The translations under genes and the position numbers were made by a program. Source: Paenibacillus monticola (GTDB lineage: Bacteria; Bacillota; Bacilli; Paenibacillales; Paenibacillaceae). From it: a stretch of 64,000 bases of DNA. Where the stretch lies: contig NZ_WJXB01000001.1 of the NCBI RefSeq assembly GCF_009664975.1, forward strand, positions 1,028,699-1,092,698, in the 5' to 3' direction. Of this stretch, positions 26,350 to 34,854 are shown in pieces. The notes under the pieces were generated by a model that saw only the letters and a program-made list of their open reading frames with translations, was not told where the DNA came from and did not search any database. How positions within the stretch are numbered: position 1 is the first letter of the stretch; the number at the start of each line of letters is the position of its first letter.

Positions 26350-26784
26350 ATGAGTATACTGTCAGAAGATAAAGTAATAATGAATGGTGCCGCAAAAGAT
26401 AAATACGAAGCGATCACTATGGCTGGTAAACTGCTTGTTGCTGCAGGACATGTGACTGAGGAATATATTCCTAAAATGCTGGAGCGTGAAGAGGTAGTAT
26501 CGACCTATATGGGCGAAGGGCTTGCCATTCCGCACGGCACCAAGGAGGCCAGACCTTTTATCAAATCTACTGGATTGTCTGTAGTTCGCTTTCCGGATGG
26601 CGTTGATTTTGGCGGTGATGAACCAGCTTTTGTCGTCATTGGCATTGCAGCTGCGGGCGATGGACACATGGAAGTACTGACGAATGTAGCTATGATCTTC
26701 TCCGAAGATGGCGCACTTGATCGTGTAATGAATGCTGCTACTGCCGCTGATATCATCGCTATCTTTGAAGGAGGCGTTGAATAA
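26350..26784 (+). CDS. mtlF: PTS mannitol-specific EIIA component
   Basis: A 144-residue EIIA protein; ATG 26350 lies 16 bases after the mtlR stop. The phospho-acceptor His sits in GLAIPHGTKEARP (about residue 62). It passes phosphate from HPr to the EIIB domain of MtlA. The family start MSILSEDKVIMN is typical. Its stop TAA shares one base with the mtlD start. Confidence 0.95.
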   Translation: MSILSEDKVIMNGAAKDKYEAITMAGKLLVAAGHVTEEYIPKMLEREEVVSTYMGEGLAIPHGTKEARPFIKSTGLSVVRFPDGVDFGGDEPAFVVIGIAAAGDGHMEVLTNVAMIFSEDGALDRVMNAATAADIIAIFEGGVE

Positions 26785-27932
26785 TGAAGGCTGTACACTT
26801 TGGCGCGGGTAATATTGGCAGAGGGTTTATTGGTCTATTGTTATCTCAGGCGGGTTATGAAGTATGCTTCGTCGATGTGAATGAGGATTTTGTCTCGCAG
26901 CTGCAGAAACGTGGAGAATATCCGGTGACACTGGCAAGTGATGGTCAGGAAACGGTAATGGTTAACAATGTAACAGCGCTCAGCAGTGTAACTCATGCTG
27001 CAGAGGTGGTTGCGGCCATTGCCGAAGCAGACCTGGTTACAACAGCTGTCGGCGTATCTATCTTGAAATTTATTGCGGGTGCAGTTGCTGATGGTATCAG
27101 CAAACGGGTGGCTGTTTCCGCAGCTCCGCTGCATATCATCGCTTGTGAGAATGCGATTGGCGGGAGTGCGCAGCTCAAAGAACTTGTGCATGCGAAGCTG
27201 GATGAAGACACCCGCCGCAAAGCAGATGCTTCTGTGGCTTTCCCGAACGCTGCAGTAGACCGAATTGTGCCGCTTCAGAAGCATGATGATATTCTAAAAG
27301 TAGTTGTTGAGCCCTTTTATGAATGGGTCGTGGATTCCTCGCAGATGATTCCGGGTTATACTCCTATAGAGGGTGTACATTATGTGGAGAATCTGGAGCC
27401 TTACATTGAACGCAAGCTGTTCACAGTAAACACCGGACATTGCTCAGCTGCTTATCTGGGTTACCTGCGTGGCTACGAAACCATTCAACAGGCGATGGCC
27501 GATGAGCCATTGACGGCTCTGGTGCGGGAAGTGCTAGAGGAGACTGGTGCTGTATTGGTGCAGAAACATGGCTTCGATAAAGCTGAGCATAGCAAGTATA
27601 TCGATAAAATCCTTGAACGTTTCCGCAATCCCGCGCTGACGGATGAAGTGTCCCGTGTAGGCCGTTCTCCGCTCCGTAAGCTGTCTCCGAACGACCGGCT
27701 TGTGTCACCGGCGCTTCAGGCTTGCGAGAGAGGGCTGAGCTACACTGCACTGACCCGTTCCATGGCTGCAGCTCTGTTATTCGACGTTACTGATGATCCA
27801 GAAGCAGTGGAGCTTCAAGCTGCTATTGCCGAGCTTGGAGTCGAGGCCGCAGTTACTAAGTACACAGGACTTGCTGCAGACCATGAAATACACCAATCAG
27901 TTATGGCCGAATATGGCAAGCTGAAGAAATAA
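26784..27932 (+). CDS. mtlD: Mannitol-1-phosphate 5-dehydrogenase
   Basis: A 382-residue NAD-dependent polyol dehydrogenase that oxidises mannitol 1-phosphate to fructose 6-phosphate. N-terminal Rossmann motif FGAGNIGRGFIG (residues 5-16), the Asp for NAD in CFVDVNE, and the catalytic region ERKLFTVNTGHCSAAYLGY (about residues 212-230). It overlaps mtlF by one base and ends the operon at a strong terminator. Confidence 0.97.
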   Translation: MKAVHFGAGNIGRGFIGLLLSQAGYEVCFVDVNEDFVSQLQKRGEYPVTLASDGQETVMVNNVTALSSVTHAAEVVAAIAEADLVTTAVGVSILKFIAGAVADGISKRVAVSAAPLHIIACENAIGGSAQLKELVHAKLDEDTRRKADASVAFPNAAVDRIVPLQKHDDILKVVVEPFYEWVVDSSQMIPGYTPIEGVHYVENLEPYIERKLFTVNTGHCSAAYLGYLRGYETIQQAMADEPLTALVREVLEETGAVLVQKHGFDKAEHSKYIDKILERFRNPALTDEVSRVGRSPLRKLSPNDRLVSPALQACERGLSYTALTRSMAAALLFDVTDDPEAVELQAAIAELGVEAAVTKYTGLAADHEIHQSVMAEYGKLKK

Positions 27933-27945
27933 TTCACTTGAATAT

Positions 27946-27985
27946 GAAAAGCCGAAGGGAGGATAATCTTCCCATCGGCTTTTTG
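27946..27985. terminator. Bidirectional terminator between mtlD and convergent M42 peptidase gene
   Basis: AAAAGCCGAAGGGA (27947-27960) pairs with TTCCCATCGGCTTTTT (27969-27984). A-run and T-run flank the stem, so it can work in both directions. Confidence 0.85.
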
Positions 27986-28011
27986 TCATTTCAATATTAT
28001 CTGAAGAAGTC

Positions 28012-29085
28012 TCAGCTATTCTCAATAATCGTCTGAAGCGTTGTGCGGTCCAGCCCTTCTACCAGCTTGATTAGCAGTTCTTTGGCTGCTGCATAGTCAT
28101 CGCTGTGTATTACAGACGAGGCAGTATGTATGTATCGTGAGCAGATACCTATTACTGCTGACGGTACACCGATTCCACTGACATGCACCTGACCGGCATC
28201 CGTTCCCCCTTGGGAGACAAAATACTGATATTTGATCCGGTGGGTATCCGCCATATCTTGAACATATTCGATCAGTCCGCGGTGGGTGACCATCGTTGGG
28301 TCATAAATGCGCAGCAATGCGCCTTGACCGAGCTGGCCGAACGCTTGGCGATCTCCAGTCATATCGGCAGCAGCGCTGGCATCCAGACCGAAGAAAATGT
28401 CAGGTGAGAGCAGATTAGCCGCAGTGCGTGCTCCCCGCAATCCTACTTCTTCCTGTACGGTAGCTCCAGCGAAGACGGTATTCGGCAGCTTTTTGCCATG
28501 CAGCTCTTTAACCAGTTCAATGGCCAACCCTAGGCCGTAGCGGTTATCCCAAGCTTTAGCCATAATTTTCTTAGGGTTGGCAAGTGGAGTAAAGGGACAA
28601 ATCGGCAGGATTTGCTGGCCCGGGGCAACGCCGAAGCTCTCTGCTTCTTCTCGACTATCTGCTCCGATATCAATGTACATCTTGCGGATATCTACAGTCT
28701 TGCTCCGCTCTTCATCACTCAACAAATGGATGGGAGTGCTTCCCACAACGCCTGTCAGCGTTCCCTTGCGAGTAATGATCTGCAGTCGCTGCGAAGCTAC
28801 AGCAGCGGACAGCCAGCCACCCAGCGGCTGGAAACGGATCATTCCGTTGTCAGTGATGCCGGTTACCATGAAACCTACTTCATCAAAATGCCCAGCTACC
28901 ATAATTTTGGGCCCATTCTCTTCACCGCGCAGCACACCAAACAGGCTTCCTAGACGATCCTGCACGAATTCATCAGTATACGGTGCCATAGCATCCTTGA
29001 CGTAAGCGCGCAGTTCGCGTTCGAAGCCTGGAGCTGCGGGGAATTCAGTCAGAGTCTTGAATAAATCCAACGTTTCTTGATTCAT
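28012..29085 (-). CDS. M42 family glutamyl/leucyl-type aminopeptidase (YsdC/FrvX-like)
   Basis: A 357-residue metallopeptidase. Zinc ligands are visible in [13 protein letters not shown] (His/Asp, about residues 62-70), WDNRYG (Asp, about 178), [10 protein letters not shown] (catalytic Glu and ligand Glu, about 212), and a late [11 protein letters not shown] (His, about 325). Members form large tetrahedral aminopeptidase complexes that trim peptides in the cytoplasm. AAAGGAGC precedes ATG 29085. It is a single gene facing away from spoVA. Confidence 0.92.
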   Translation of the reverse strand: MNQETLDLFKTLTEFPAAPGFERELRAYVKDAMAPYTDEFVQDRLGSLFGVLRGEENGPKIMVAGHFDEVGFMVTGITDNGMIRFQPLGGWLSAAVASQRLQIITRKGTLTGVVGSTPIHLLSDEERSKTVDIRKMYIDIGADSREEAESFGVAPGQQILPICPFTPLANPKKIMAKAWDNRYGLGLAIELVKELHGKKLPNTVFAGATVQEEVGLRGARTAANLLSPDIFFGLDASAAADMTGDRQAFGQLGQGALLRIYDPTMVTHRGLIEYVQDMADTHRIKYQYFVSQGGTDAGQVHVSGIGVPSAVIGICSRYIHTASSVIHSDDYAAAKELLIKLVEGLDRTTLQTIIENS

Positions 29086-29241
29086 ATTCGTATCGCTCCT
29101 TTGTTAATCATCTTATCCAGTATGAACATTGTCGGCTCGCTTGTCCATGCTTGAGGCAAACGAACACCGGGCACAATCACTCCGAATACTATGCAGTAGT
29201 GGCTCTGGTGGCAGGAGCAGTAGAAAGGATGCGAATCTAGG

Positions 29242-29412
29242 ATGAGGGTAGCTGATAGTATGCTGAAAGGAAGGAAACCGGTATACTCCCGGAGCGTACA
29301 GGCCAGCAGAATGGTAAAGAGACACCGGTATCGGTACAGCTTAGAGAATGAAACTGTACTGATACTTGTTCTGTTTATGCTGCTGGTTGTGGTGTTACTG
29401 TATTTTTCCTGA
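29242..29412 (+). CDS. Small putative C-terminally anchored membrane protein (56 aa)
   Basis: ATG 29242 opens a 56-residue frame ending TGA 29410-29412. The first 35 residues are basic (KGRKPVYSRS and KRHRYRYS), the last 20 a hydrophobic helix (TVLILVLFMLLVVVLLYFS). AAAGGA lies about 12 bases upstream, so the initiation signal is only moderate. Its clean amphipathic design and position immediately before spoVAC suggest a real tail-anchored protein, possibly sporulation-related. I do not recognise the family. Confidence 0.45.
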   Translation: MRVADSMLKGRKPVYSRSVQASRMVKRHRYRYSLENETVLILVLFMLLVVVLLYFS

Positions 29413-29474
29413 GCTCTAAGGGACATAACAAAGCAATAAATGGCTAACAATAAGAGAAACTTCTAAGCGAAGAC

Positions 29475-29532
29475 AAGTTAAAGGGGCCACACAGGTATTT
29501 CGAGAGGCCATGAGGCCCCCTTCGTTTAACTT
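29475..29532 (+). other. Hairpin immediately upstream of the spoVAC ribosome site
   Basis: AAGTTAAAGGGGCC (29475-29488) pairs with GGCCCCCTTCGTTTAACTT (about 29514-29532) across an internal loop. The 3' arm ends one base before the AGGAGG of spoVAC. It has no T-run. It may be a leader structure affecting translation or mRNA stability. Confidence 0.5.
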
Positions 29533-29547
29533 CAGGAGGTGTCCTCT

Positions 29548-30045
29548 TTGCCAGTGAAAACCAAAAGATCCGGTGTCAAGCTGCGGCTTGATACGCTGAC
29601 TCCACAGGATTATGAGAAATTGTCCAAGCCATTTGTGCCAGCACGACCTGTATTTAAAAACTGTGTGCGGGCCTTCTTCTCGGGCGGCCTGATCTGTGTC
29701 ATTGGACAAGGCATACAGGAGGCCTTTATGGCTATTTTCGGAATGACTTCCAAGGAGGCGGCGAGTCCTACCGTTGCTGTGATGATTCTAATTTCGGTTA
29801 TACTTACCAGTTTTGGAGTGTACGACAAAATGGCTCAATGGGCTGGCGCTGGCACAGCGGTACCCGTCACAGGTTTTGCCAATAGTATGTGTTCCGCCGC
29901 ACTTGAGCATCGTGCCGAAGGTCTGGTGCTCGGGGTTGGCGGGAACATGTTCAAGCTAGCCGGATCTGTAATTGTGTTTGGAGCTGTGGCGGCCTTCGTG
30001 ATTGGCATAATCTATGCCTTTCTGGGCTTAGGAGGTGGGCATTAA
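29548..30045 (+). CDS. spoVAC: Stage V sporulation protein AC
   Basis: A 165-residue membrane protein; TTG 29548 is chosen as AGGAGG lies 8 bases before it. It has a cytoplasmic N-terminus of about 45 residues with LTPQDYEKLSKPFVP, followed by four hydrophobic helices (FFSGGLICVIGQGIQEA, VAVMILISVILTSFGVYD and others). SpoVAC forms the inner spore membrane channel that moves calcium-dipicolinate during sporulation and germination. It is followed by spoVAD and spoVAE. Confidence 0.96.
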   Translation: MPVKTKRSGVKLRLDTLTPQDYEKLSKPFVPARPVFKNCVRAFFSGGLICVIGQGIQEAFMAIFGMTSKEAASPTVAVMILISVILTSFGVYDKMAQWAGAGTAVPVTGFANSMCSAALEHRAEGLVLGVGGNMFKLAGSVIVFGAVAAFVIGIIYAFLGLGGGH

Positions 30046-30048
30046 GAT

Positions 30049-31083
30049 ATGCAGCAACTCGGCAGTCAGACCTGGCAGTTCACTACTCGTCCTGTAATTT
30101 TAGGTTCTTCCGCCGTGGTAGGACCCGAGGAGGGAGAGGGGCCGTTAGCAGCGGATTTTGACTTCATCTATGACACTTTGAAGATGGGGGAGAAAACCTG
30201 GGAAAAGGCAGAGCGCACTCTTTTTGAGAAAGCTTCGCAGCTGGCGTTGTACAATGCGGGAATAGATGAGAAGCAACTGGAGTTTTTTGTCGGTGGAGAT
30301 TTGATGAATCAGATTATCAGCAGTTCTTTTGCAGCAAGGAAGCTGGGTGTGCCTTATCTCGGAGTATTCGGCGCCTGTTCTACCTCTATGGAAAGCCTGG
30401 CAATCGCCTCAATGATTGTAGATTCTGGAGGCAGCAAATATGTACTGGCTGGAACCTCAAGCCATAATTGTACGGTGGAGAAGCAGTTCCGTTACCCGAC
30501 TGAATATGGTTCTCAAAAACCACCAACCGCCCAATACACAGTAACTGGCTCTGGCTGTGCGGTTATCGGCAAAAATGATGGTTCCGGCAAAGGGGTACAG
30601 GTCGTATCAGCCACCATCGGACGTGTAATGGATTTAGATATTACCGACCCATTTAATATGGGGACAGCAATGGCACCTGCTGCGGCAGATACAATAACAG
30701 CGCATTTCCGGGACACCACCCTTTCCCCGGGATATTATGATTTGATTATCACCGGTGATCTCGCATCGGTTGGTTTGCCTATAGCTAAAGCCTTGCTGGC
30801 AAAAGAGGGCATTCCCATGGAGCAAACCAAGTTTGATGACTGCGGTCTGCTTATTTATGATTTGGACAAGCAAAAATATGTGATCGCTGGTGGAAGTGGC
30901 TGTGGCTGCTCTGCAGTCGTAACTTATGGACATATTCTGAAACGTATGAAGAAAGGGGAGCTGAAGCGAGTGCTGATTGTAGCAACTGGCGCTTTACTGT
31001 CACCTTTATCCTATCAGCAGGGCGAGAGCATTCCCTGTGTGGCACATGCTGTAGCCCTGGAAATCGGAGGTGAAGGAGTATGA
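30049..31083 (+). CDS. spoVAD: Stage V sporulation protein AD
   Basis: A 344-residue protein with a thiolase-like fold (AACS motif analogue FGACSTSMESLAI, about residues 107-119; SGCAVIGK; SGCGCSAV). Known SpoVAD binds dipicolinic acid and docks on the SpoVA channel. It starts 4 bases after spoVAC and overlaps spoVAE by 4 bases. Length is normal. Confidence 0.97.
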   Translation: MQQLGSQTWQFTTRPVILGSSAVVGPEEGEGPLAADFDFIYDTLKMGEKTWEKAERTLFEKASQLALYNAGIDEKQLEFFVGGDLMNQIISSSFAARKLGVPYLGVFGACSTSMESLAIASMIVDSGGSKYVLAGTSSHNCTVEKQFRYPTEYGSQKPPTAQYTVTGSGCAVIGKNDGSGKGVQVVSATIGRVMDLDITDPFNMGTAMAPAAADTITAHFRDTTLSPGYYDLIITGDLASVGLPIAKALLAKEGIPMEQTKFDDCGLLIYDLDKQKYVIAGGSGCGCSAVVTYGHILKRMKKGELKRVLIVATGALLSPLSYQQGESIPCVAHAVALEIGGEGV

Positions 31084-31430
31084 TTTATTTATGGGCTTTT
31101 TTAATCGGAGGAGCGATTTGTGTAATCGGTCAGTTGATGTTCGACGTATTGGCACTGACACCTGCACATACGATGAGTACCTTGGTTGTGGCAGGAGCTA
31201 TTGCTGATGCTTTCGGGCTGTATGATCCCTTGGTCAAATTCGCCGGGGCGGGAGCATCCATTCCTATTACCAGCTTTGGGAATTCCCTAGTGCACGGAGC
31301 ATTAACCGAACTTGAACAGGAAGGTTGGATCGGGGTAGTCACCGGTATGTTCAGTTTGACTAGCGCCGGGATTTCATCAGCGATTGTGTTCTCATTCCTA
31401 GCAGCCTTGGTGGTAAGACCAAAGGGTTAG
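31080..31430 (+). CDS. spoVAE: Stage V sporulation protein AE (SpoVAEb type)
   Basis: A 116-residue membrane protein with four helices: LWAFLIGGAICVIGQLMFDV, TLVVAGAIADAFGLYD, and the GAGASIPITSFGNSLVHGA motif shared with SpoVAC. It completes the SpoVAC-SpoVAD-SpoVAE core of the dipicolinate channel. A terminator follows at 31451-31488, so the upstream genes spoVAA/AB and AF are not in this locus. Confidence 0.96.
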   Translation: MIYLWAFLIGGAICVIGQLMFDVLALTPAHTMSTLVVAGAIADAFGLYDPLVKFAGAGASIPITSFGNSLVHGALTELEQEGWIGVVTGMFSLTSAGISSAIVFSFLAALVVRPKG

Positions 31431-31450
31431 AAACACACAACTCAGCAGAA

Positions 31451-31488
31451 TAAATAAAGACCGCCAATGGAGGTGGTCTTTATTTATT
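31451..31488 (+). terminator. Terminator of the spoVA operon
   Basis: TAAATAAAGACCGCC (31451-31465) pairs with GGTGGTCTTTATTTA (31472-31486), leaving a 6-base loop. Confidence 0.8.
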
Positions 31489-31517
31489 GATAGGACTTTA
31501 GAAGTGAATTTTGCTAG

Positions 31518-32495
31518 TTGCAGCGGGTGCAGATGGAGGCTACAGGAAGTCGTGTGGAATATTTATTAGTTCGTGTGAGAACATCTGTGGACGGACTTTA
31601 CGAGTTCACTGGTAACTTTAAAGGGGAAGTTGAGATGGTGGGGGCCATTACGAGCGAGGTAGCCATCGGATTTCAGGAGGTCTCCAAAGGAATTGAATAT
31701 CAGGCTAGTAGCATAGCAGATATTACAGAGTCTATTTCAGTATCCGACAATCACATCCGTGATGTAGCAGGGTATTCTATAGAGATGAAAGAGTTGTCCG
31801 CCGAAACGGCTGCGGTCAGTGAGCAGGGAAGCGAGAATATTTCGATGCTGACGGGTCAATTCTCCGAGCTGCGGGAAGTGATGGATATTACATCGAAACA
31901 GATGCAAGTGTTCTCTCAAAGAAGTATAGATGTTCATACGATGTTGGATGGAATTACACAAATATCAAGACAGACCAATCTGCTAGCACTGAATGCATCT
32001 ATTGAAGCAGCTCGTGCTGGAGAACATGGAAGAGGATTCGCAGTAGTTGCCGGAGAAGTACGTAAGCTTGCTGAGAGTTCCGGGCGAACGGTTGATTCAA
32101 TTAGTGGTGTAATGGCAGGCCTGCAGCTTCAGACAGAGACACTGATTGCACAGTTTGAGCATAGCCGCGAGATTCTAAGATTAGGCAGCGAATCCGTTCA
32201 AAGCACTGAAAAAGTGTTCCAATCTATTCAGGTTAATGCTCATAAAGTACTTGTACAGGCCGGAGATGTGGAGGAAAGCTCATCTGGAATGAAGCATTTC
32301 TCCGAAAAAATTGTAAGCGAAATGACGGAGTTTTCCAGTGTTACCGAGCAGTCCAGCGCCACAACGGAAGAGATTCTCGCAGGTGTGGAGGAGCAGCGCA
32401 ATATTACAAATCAGATGGTGGAGAGCTTTAAACAGCTGGAAAGTCTAATCGTAGGACTAAATGAACTGGTATCTGATAAGGAAACGACGAATTAA
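31518..32495 (+). CDS. Soluble methyl-accepting chemotaxis-type signalling protein, no membrane segment
   Basis: A 325-residue protein made almost wholly of the long coiled-coil signalling hairpin of chemoreceptors. The hairpin tip is [20 protein letters not shown] (about residues 152-171), followed by [16 protein letters not shown], the site that contacts CheA/CheW. Neither a transmembrane segment nor a HAMP domain is present, and an in-frame stop lies at 31515, just upstream of TTG 31518 (ATG 31533 is the alternative). No strong ribosome site is visible. It is either a genuine cytoplasmic receptor of the YfmS kind or the 3' remnant of a longer receptor gene. Confidence 0.75.
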   Translation: MQRVQMEATGSRVEYLLVRVRTSVDGLYEFTGNFKGEVEMVGAITSEVAIGFQEVSKGIEYQASSIADITESISVSDNHIRDVAGYSIEMKELSAETAAVSEQGSENISMLTGQFSELREVMDITSKQMQVFSQRSIDVHTMLDGITQISRQTNLLALNASIEAARAGEHGRGFAVVAGEVRKLAESSGRTVDSISGVMAGLQLQTETLIAQFEHSREILRLGSESVQSTEKVFQSIQVNAHKVLVQAGDVEESSSGMKHFSEKIVSEMTEFSSVTEQSSATTEEILAGVEEQRNITNQMVESFKQLESLIVGLNELVSDKETTN

Positions 32496-32510
32496 GCCTT
32501 GAAAAAAGGT

Positions 32511-32541
32511 TGAGCTGGAGCCTCTGCTTCAGCTTTTTTTC
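32511..32541 (+). terminator. Terminator after chemoreceptor-like gene
   Basis: GAGCTGGAG (32512-32520) pairs with CTTCAGCT (32526-32533), followed by TTTTTT. Confidence 0.75.
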
Positions 32542-32651
32542 TGGTTGTATATATATCTTCAATTTCCACGTTACAATAATGTACTTTGGGTCCCCGAATC
32601 ATGTAAAATATAAATGATACTGCTTATTCTGACATAGGAGGTTTACCATAT

Positions 32652-33608
32652 ATGCCCGTACGTCAAGAATCAATGCAAATAGTACATGCTGTTCGCACTA
32701 ATCTGGAATCCTGCATACTAGGCAAATCATTTGAGATACAATTATTGCTGACGGCATTACTTGCCGGTGGGCATGTCCTGATTGAGGATGTGCCGGGAAC
32801 TGGCAAAACCCAGTTGATTCGGGCACTCTCAAGATCAATGTCAGGTGAATACCGCCGGATTCAATGCAACCCGGATATTCTGCCGAGTGATATAACCGGC
32901 GTGTCGGTGTATCATCCGCGGGATGAGATGTTTCATTTTCGACCAGGACCGGTCATGACGAATATTTTACTCGCTGATGAGATCAACCGGGCTACAACCA
33001 AGACCCAGTCTGCACTTCTGGAAGTCATGGAGGAGCGGAATGTAACCGTGGACGGCGAGACCTATCCTCTACCGCATCCGTTCATGCTATGCGCCACCCA
33101 GAATCCGATTGATTTCGAGGGGACTTATACGTTGCCTGAGGCTCAGCTTGATCGCTTTATGCTGCGAATGAGCCTAGGCTATCCTGATGCTGCAACCGAG
33201 AAGAGTCTACTGCTCAGCCATCAGGAAGGACAGCCTCTCGACAGACTTTTGCCAGTAACAACTATGGGTGAGATTGCTGCCATTCAAGAAGAGATTCGTG
33301 AGATTTATATAAGCGATCCCGTATTGACCTATCTGCTGGATGTTGTACGTCAGACGAGAGTACATCCGCTTGTTTTGCTGGGTGCCAGTCCACGGGCTTC
33401 GTTATCCTTTATGATGGCCTGTAAAGCTTATGCCTTTTTGCAAGAACGTGACTATGTGCTTCCTGATGATGTAAAGGTGCTCGCGCCGTATGCACTCGGC
33501 CATCGCATTCTGCTGCGTCCAGAGTCGCGTCTGGACAACGTCAGTGTGGATTCTATGCTGCAGAAGCTTCTGCAGAGTATAAATGTACCTGTTGCGATGA
33601 GGCAATAA
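32652..33608 (+). CDS. MoxR family AAA+ ATPase
   Basis: A 318-residue AAA+ ATPase with Walker A VPGTGKTQLI (about residues 46-55), Walker B LLADEINRA (about 107-115), and sensor-1 CATQNPIDFEGTY (about 152-164), all characteristic of MoxR. Such ATPases act as chaperones for partner proteins containing DUF58 / von Willebrand-like and transglutaminase domains. The two genes that follow at once are exactly those partners. ATAGGAGG precedes the start. Confidence 0.95.
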   Translation: MPVRQESMQIVHAVRTNLESCILGKSFEIQLLLTALLAGGHVLIEDVPGTGKTQLIRALSRSMSGEYRRIQCNPDILPSDITGVSVYHPRDEMFHFRPGPVMTNILLADEINRATTKTQSALLEVMEERNVTVDGETYPLPHPFMLCATQNPIDFEGTYTLPEAQLDRFMLRMSLGYPDAATEKSLLLSHQEGQPLDRLLPVTTMGEIAAIQEEIREIYISDPVLTYLLDVVRQTRVHPLVLLGASPRASLSFMMACKAYAFLQERDYVLPDDVKVLAPYALGHRILLRPESRLDNVSVDSMLQKLLQSINVPVAMRQ

Positions 33609-33609
33609 A

Positions 33610-34854
33610 ATGAGACGTTTCTTGTCTGCGGCGGCAGCTGTCATCCAGCCGGCGAAGCTCGTCGGCATACTCGTGATTTGGTGTATTACTCTAATGTACG
33701 TACTTTTTCAGGGCGGCAAGACATCATTTATGCTCTTTATTATGGTCTCCGTACTCCTGATTTATTTAATTGTCGGAGGTTTGGGTGGTGTCCGGCGCGC
33801 TCGGGGCTCTCGCAGCTTATCTTCTGGTCAAGACAAGCCAGATCTGTTGTATGCCGGGGGATATTTACGCGTGAAGCTTAATATTACGATTCCGGGATTT
33901 CTGCCGTTGCCCTATGTGGTGGTAAGAGAGATTCTGCGGCGGCATAATGGCGAATCCTGGGTATTTGAGGAAAGTGTTATTCCCAGCATGAGGGGAAAAG
34001 GCGAACTGCGCTTTCAGACACCGCTGCTGGAACGGGGGAGTTATATGTTCTCCGAGACGGATATCTTAAGTGAGGATATATTTGGTCTGGTTGAGCACAA
34101 GGGGACATTTATGGCTGAAGGGCATTTTCGTGTGCTGCCTCGTGCTATATTTGTCCCGCGCTGGCAGTTGTACGAACGGAAATCCCGGCTGGCGGGACCA
34201 CAGGTCTCGCTTGTGCAATCTAGGCGGGAAACTACGCAGATCAATGGTGTCCGCGATTACGTTTACGGTGATCGTCTGACGCGTATTCATTGGAATGCTA
34301 CTGCCAAGACCGGCTCCTGGAAATCCAAAGAGTTCGAGCATGAATCTGTCCCCAAAACAATGCTTGTTCTGGACGGCAGTGCGTCGGCTTACGCGACTTC
34401 GCATCAATTTGAGCTGGCGGTTTCTGTTGCTGCTTCACTGCTCGGCTTCGGTGTACGTGAGCGTATTGGCATTGGCTTGTGCTGTTTAGATAAAGCTACC
34501 AAAGTATTTACCCCTGCGGAATCAGGGGCAGAACGGCAGAAGATGATTCAATATTTGATTGATATCAATGCTGAAGGTCGTGGTCCGCTAGTCTCCAGAC
34601 TGGAAAAAGGACAGCTTATGTTCCCCAAAGGTTCATATTTCGTGCTGATCAGCCCTCAGAGCGGCAAACCTGTACTGGATACGCTGCGCTGGGCAGAGAG
34701 CAGGGGAATGACGCCTTCACACCTGCATGTACGCAATCCTTCAGGAATAAACCGCAATACCGATTGGATGGATGTGTTGAGATCACGCAATTTATCTGGC
34801 TATAACATCCGTTCCCTTCAGGAGCTTCCCGCAGTATTAGGAGGGGATCTATGA
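33610..34854 (+). CDS. DUF58 domain protein
   Basis: A 414-residue membrane-anchored protein. Two hydrophobic helices lie near the N-terminus (about residues 14-55). The DUF58 signature GVRDYVYGDRLTRIHWNATAKTG (residue range about 216-238) is followed by the vWA-like segment LVLDGSASAY. It begins 1 base after the MoxR stop and overlaps the transglutaminase gene by 4 bases, so the three are translationally coupled. The process served by such trios in Firmicutes is not well defined; a cell-envelope role is suspected. Confidence 0.93.
   Translation: MRRFLSAAAAVIQPAKLVGILVIWCITLMYVLFQGGKTSFMLFIMVSVLLIYLIVGGLGGVRRARGSRSLSSGQDKPDLLYAGGYLRVKLNITIPGFLPLPYVVVREILRRHNGESWVFEESVIPSMRGKGELRFQTPLLERGSYMFSETDILSEDIFGLVEHKGTFMAEGHFRVLPRAIFVPRWQLYERKSRLAGPQVSLVQSRRETTQINGVRDYVYGDRLTRIHWNATAKTGSWKSKEFEHESVPKTMLVLDGSASAYATSHQFELAVSVAASLLGFGVRERIGIGLCCLDKATKVFTPAESGAERQKMIQYLIDINAEGRGPLVSRLEKGQLMFPKGSYFVLISPQSGKPVLDTLRWAESRGMTPSHLHVRNPSGINRNTDWMDVLRSRNLSGYNIRSLQELPAVLGGDL

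Noticed and set aside
29475..29532. Hairpin before spoVAC as a terminator
   Set aside because: It lacks a T-run and ends against the ribosome site, so it is listed as a leader structure instead.
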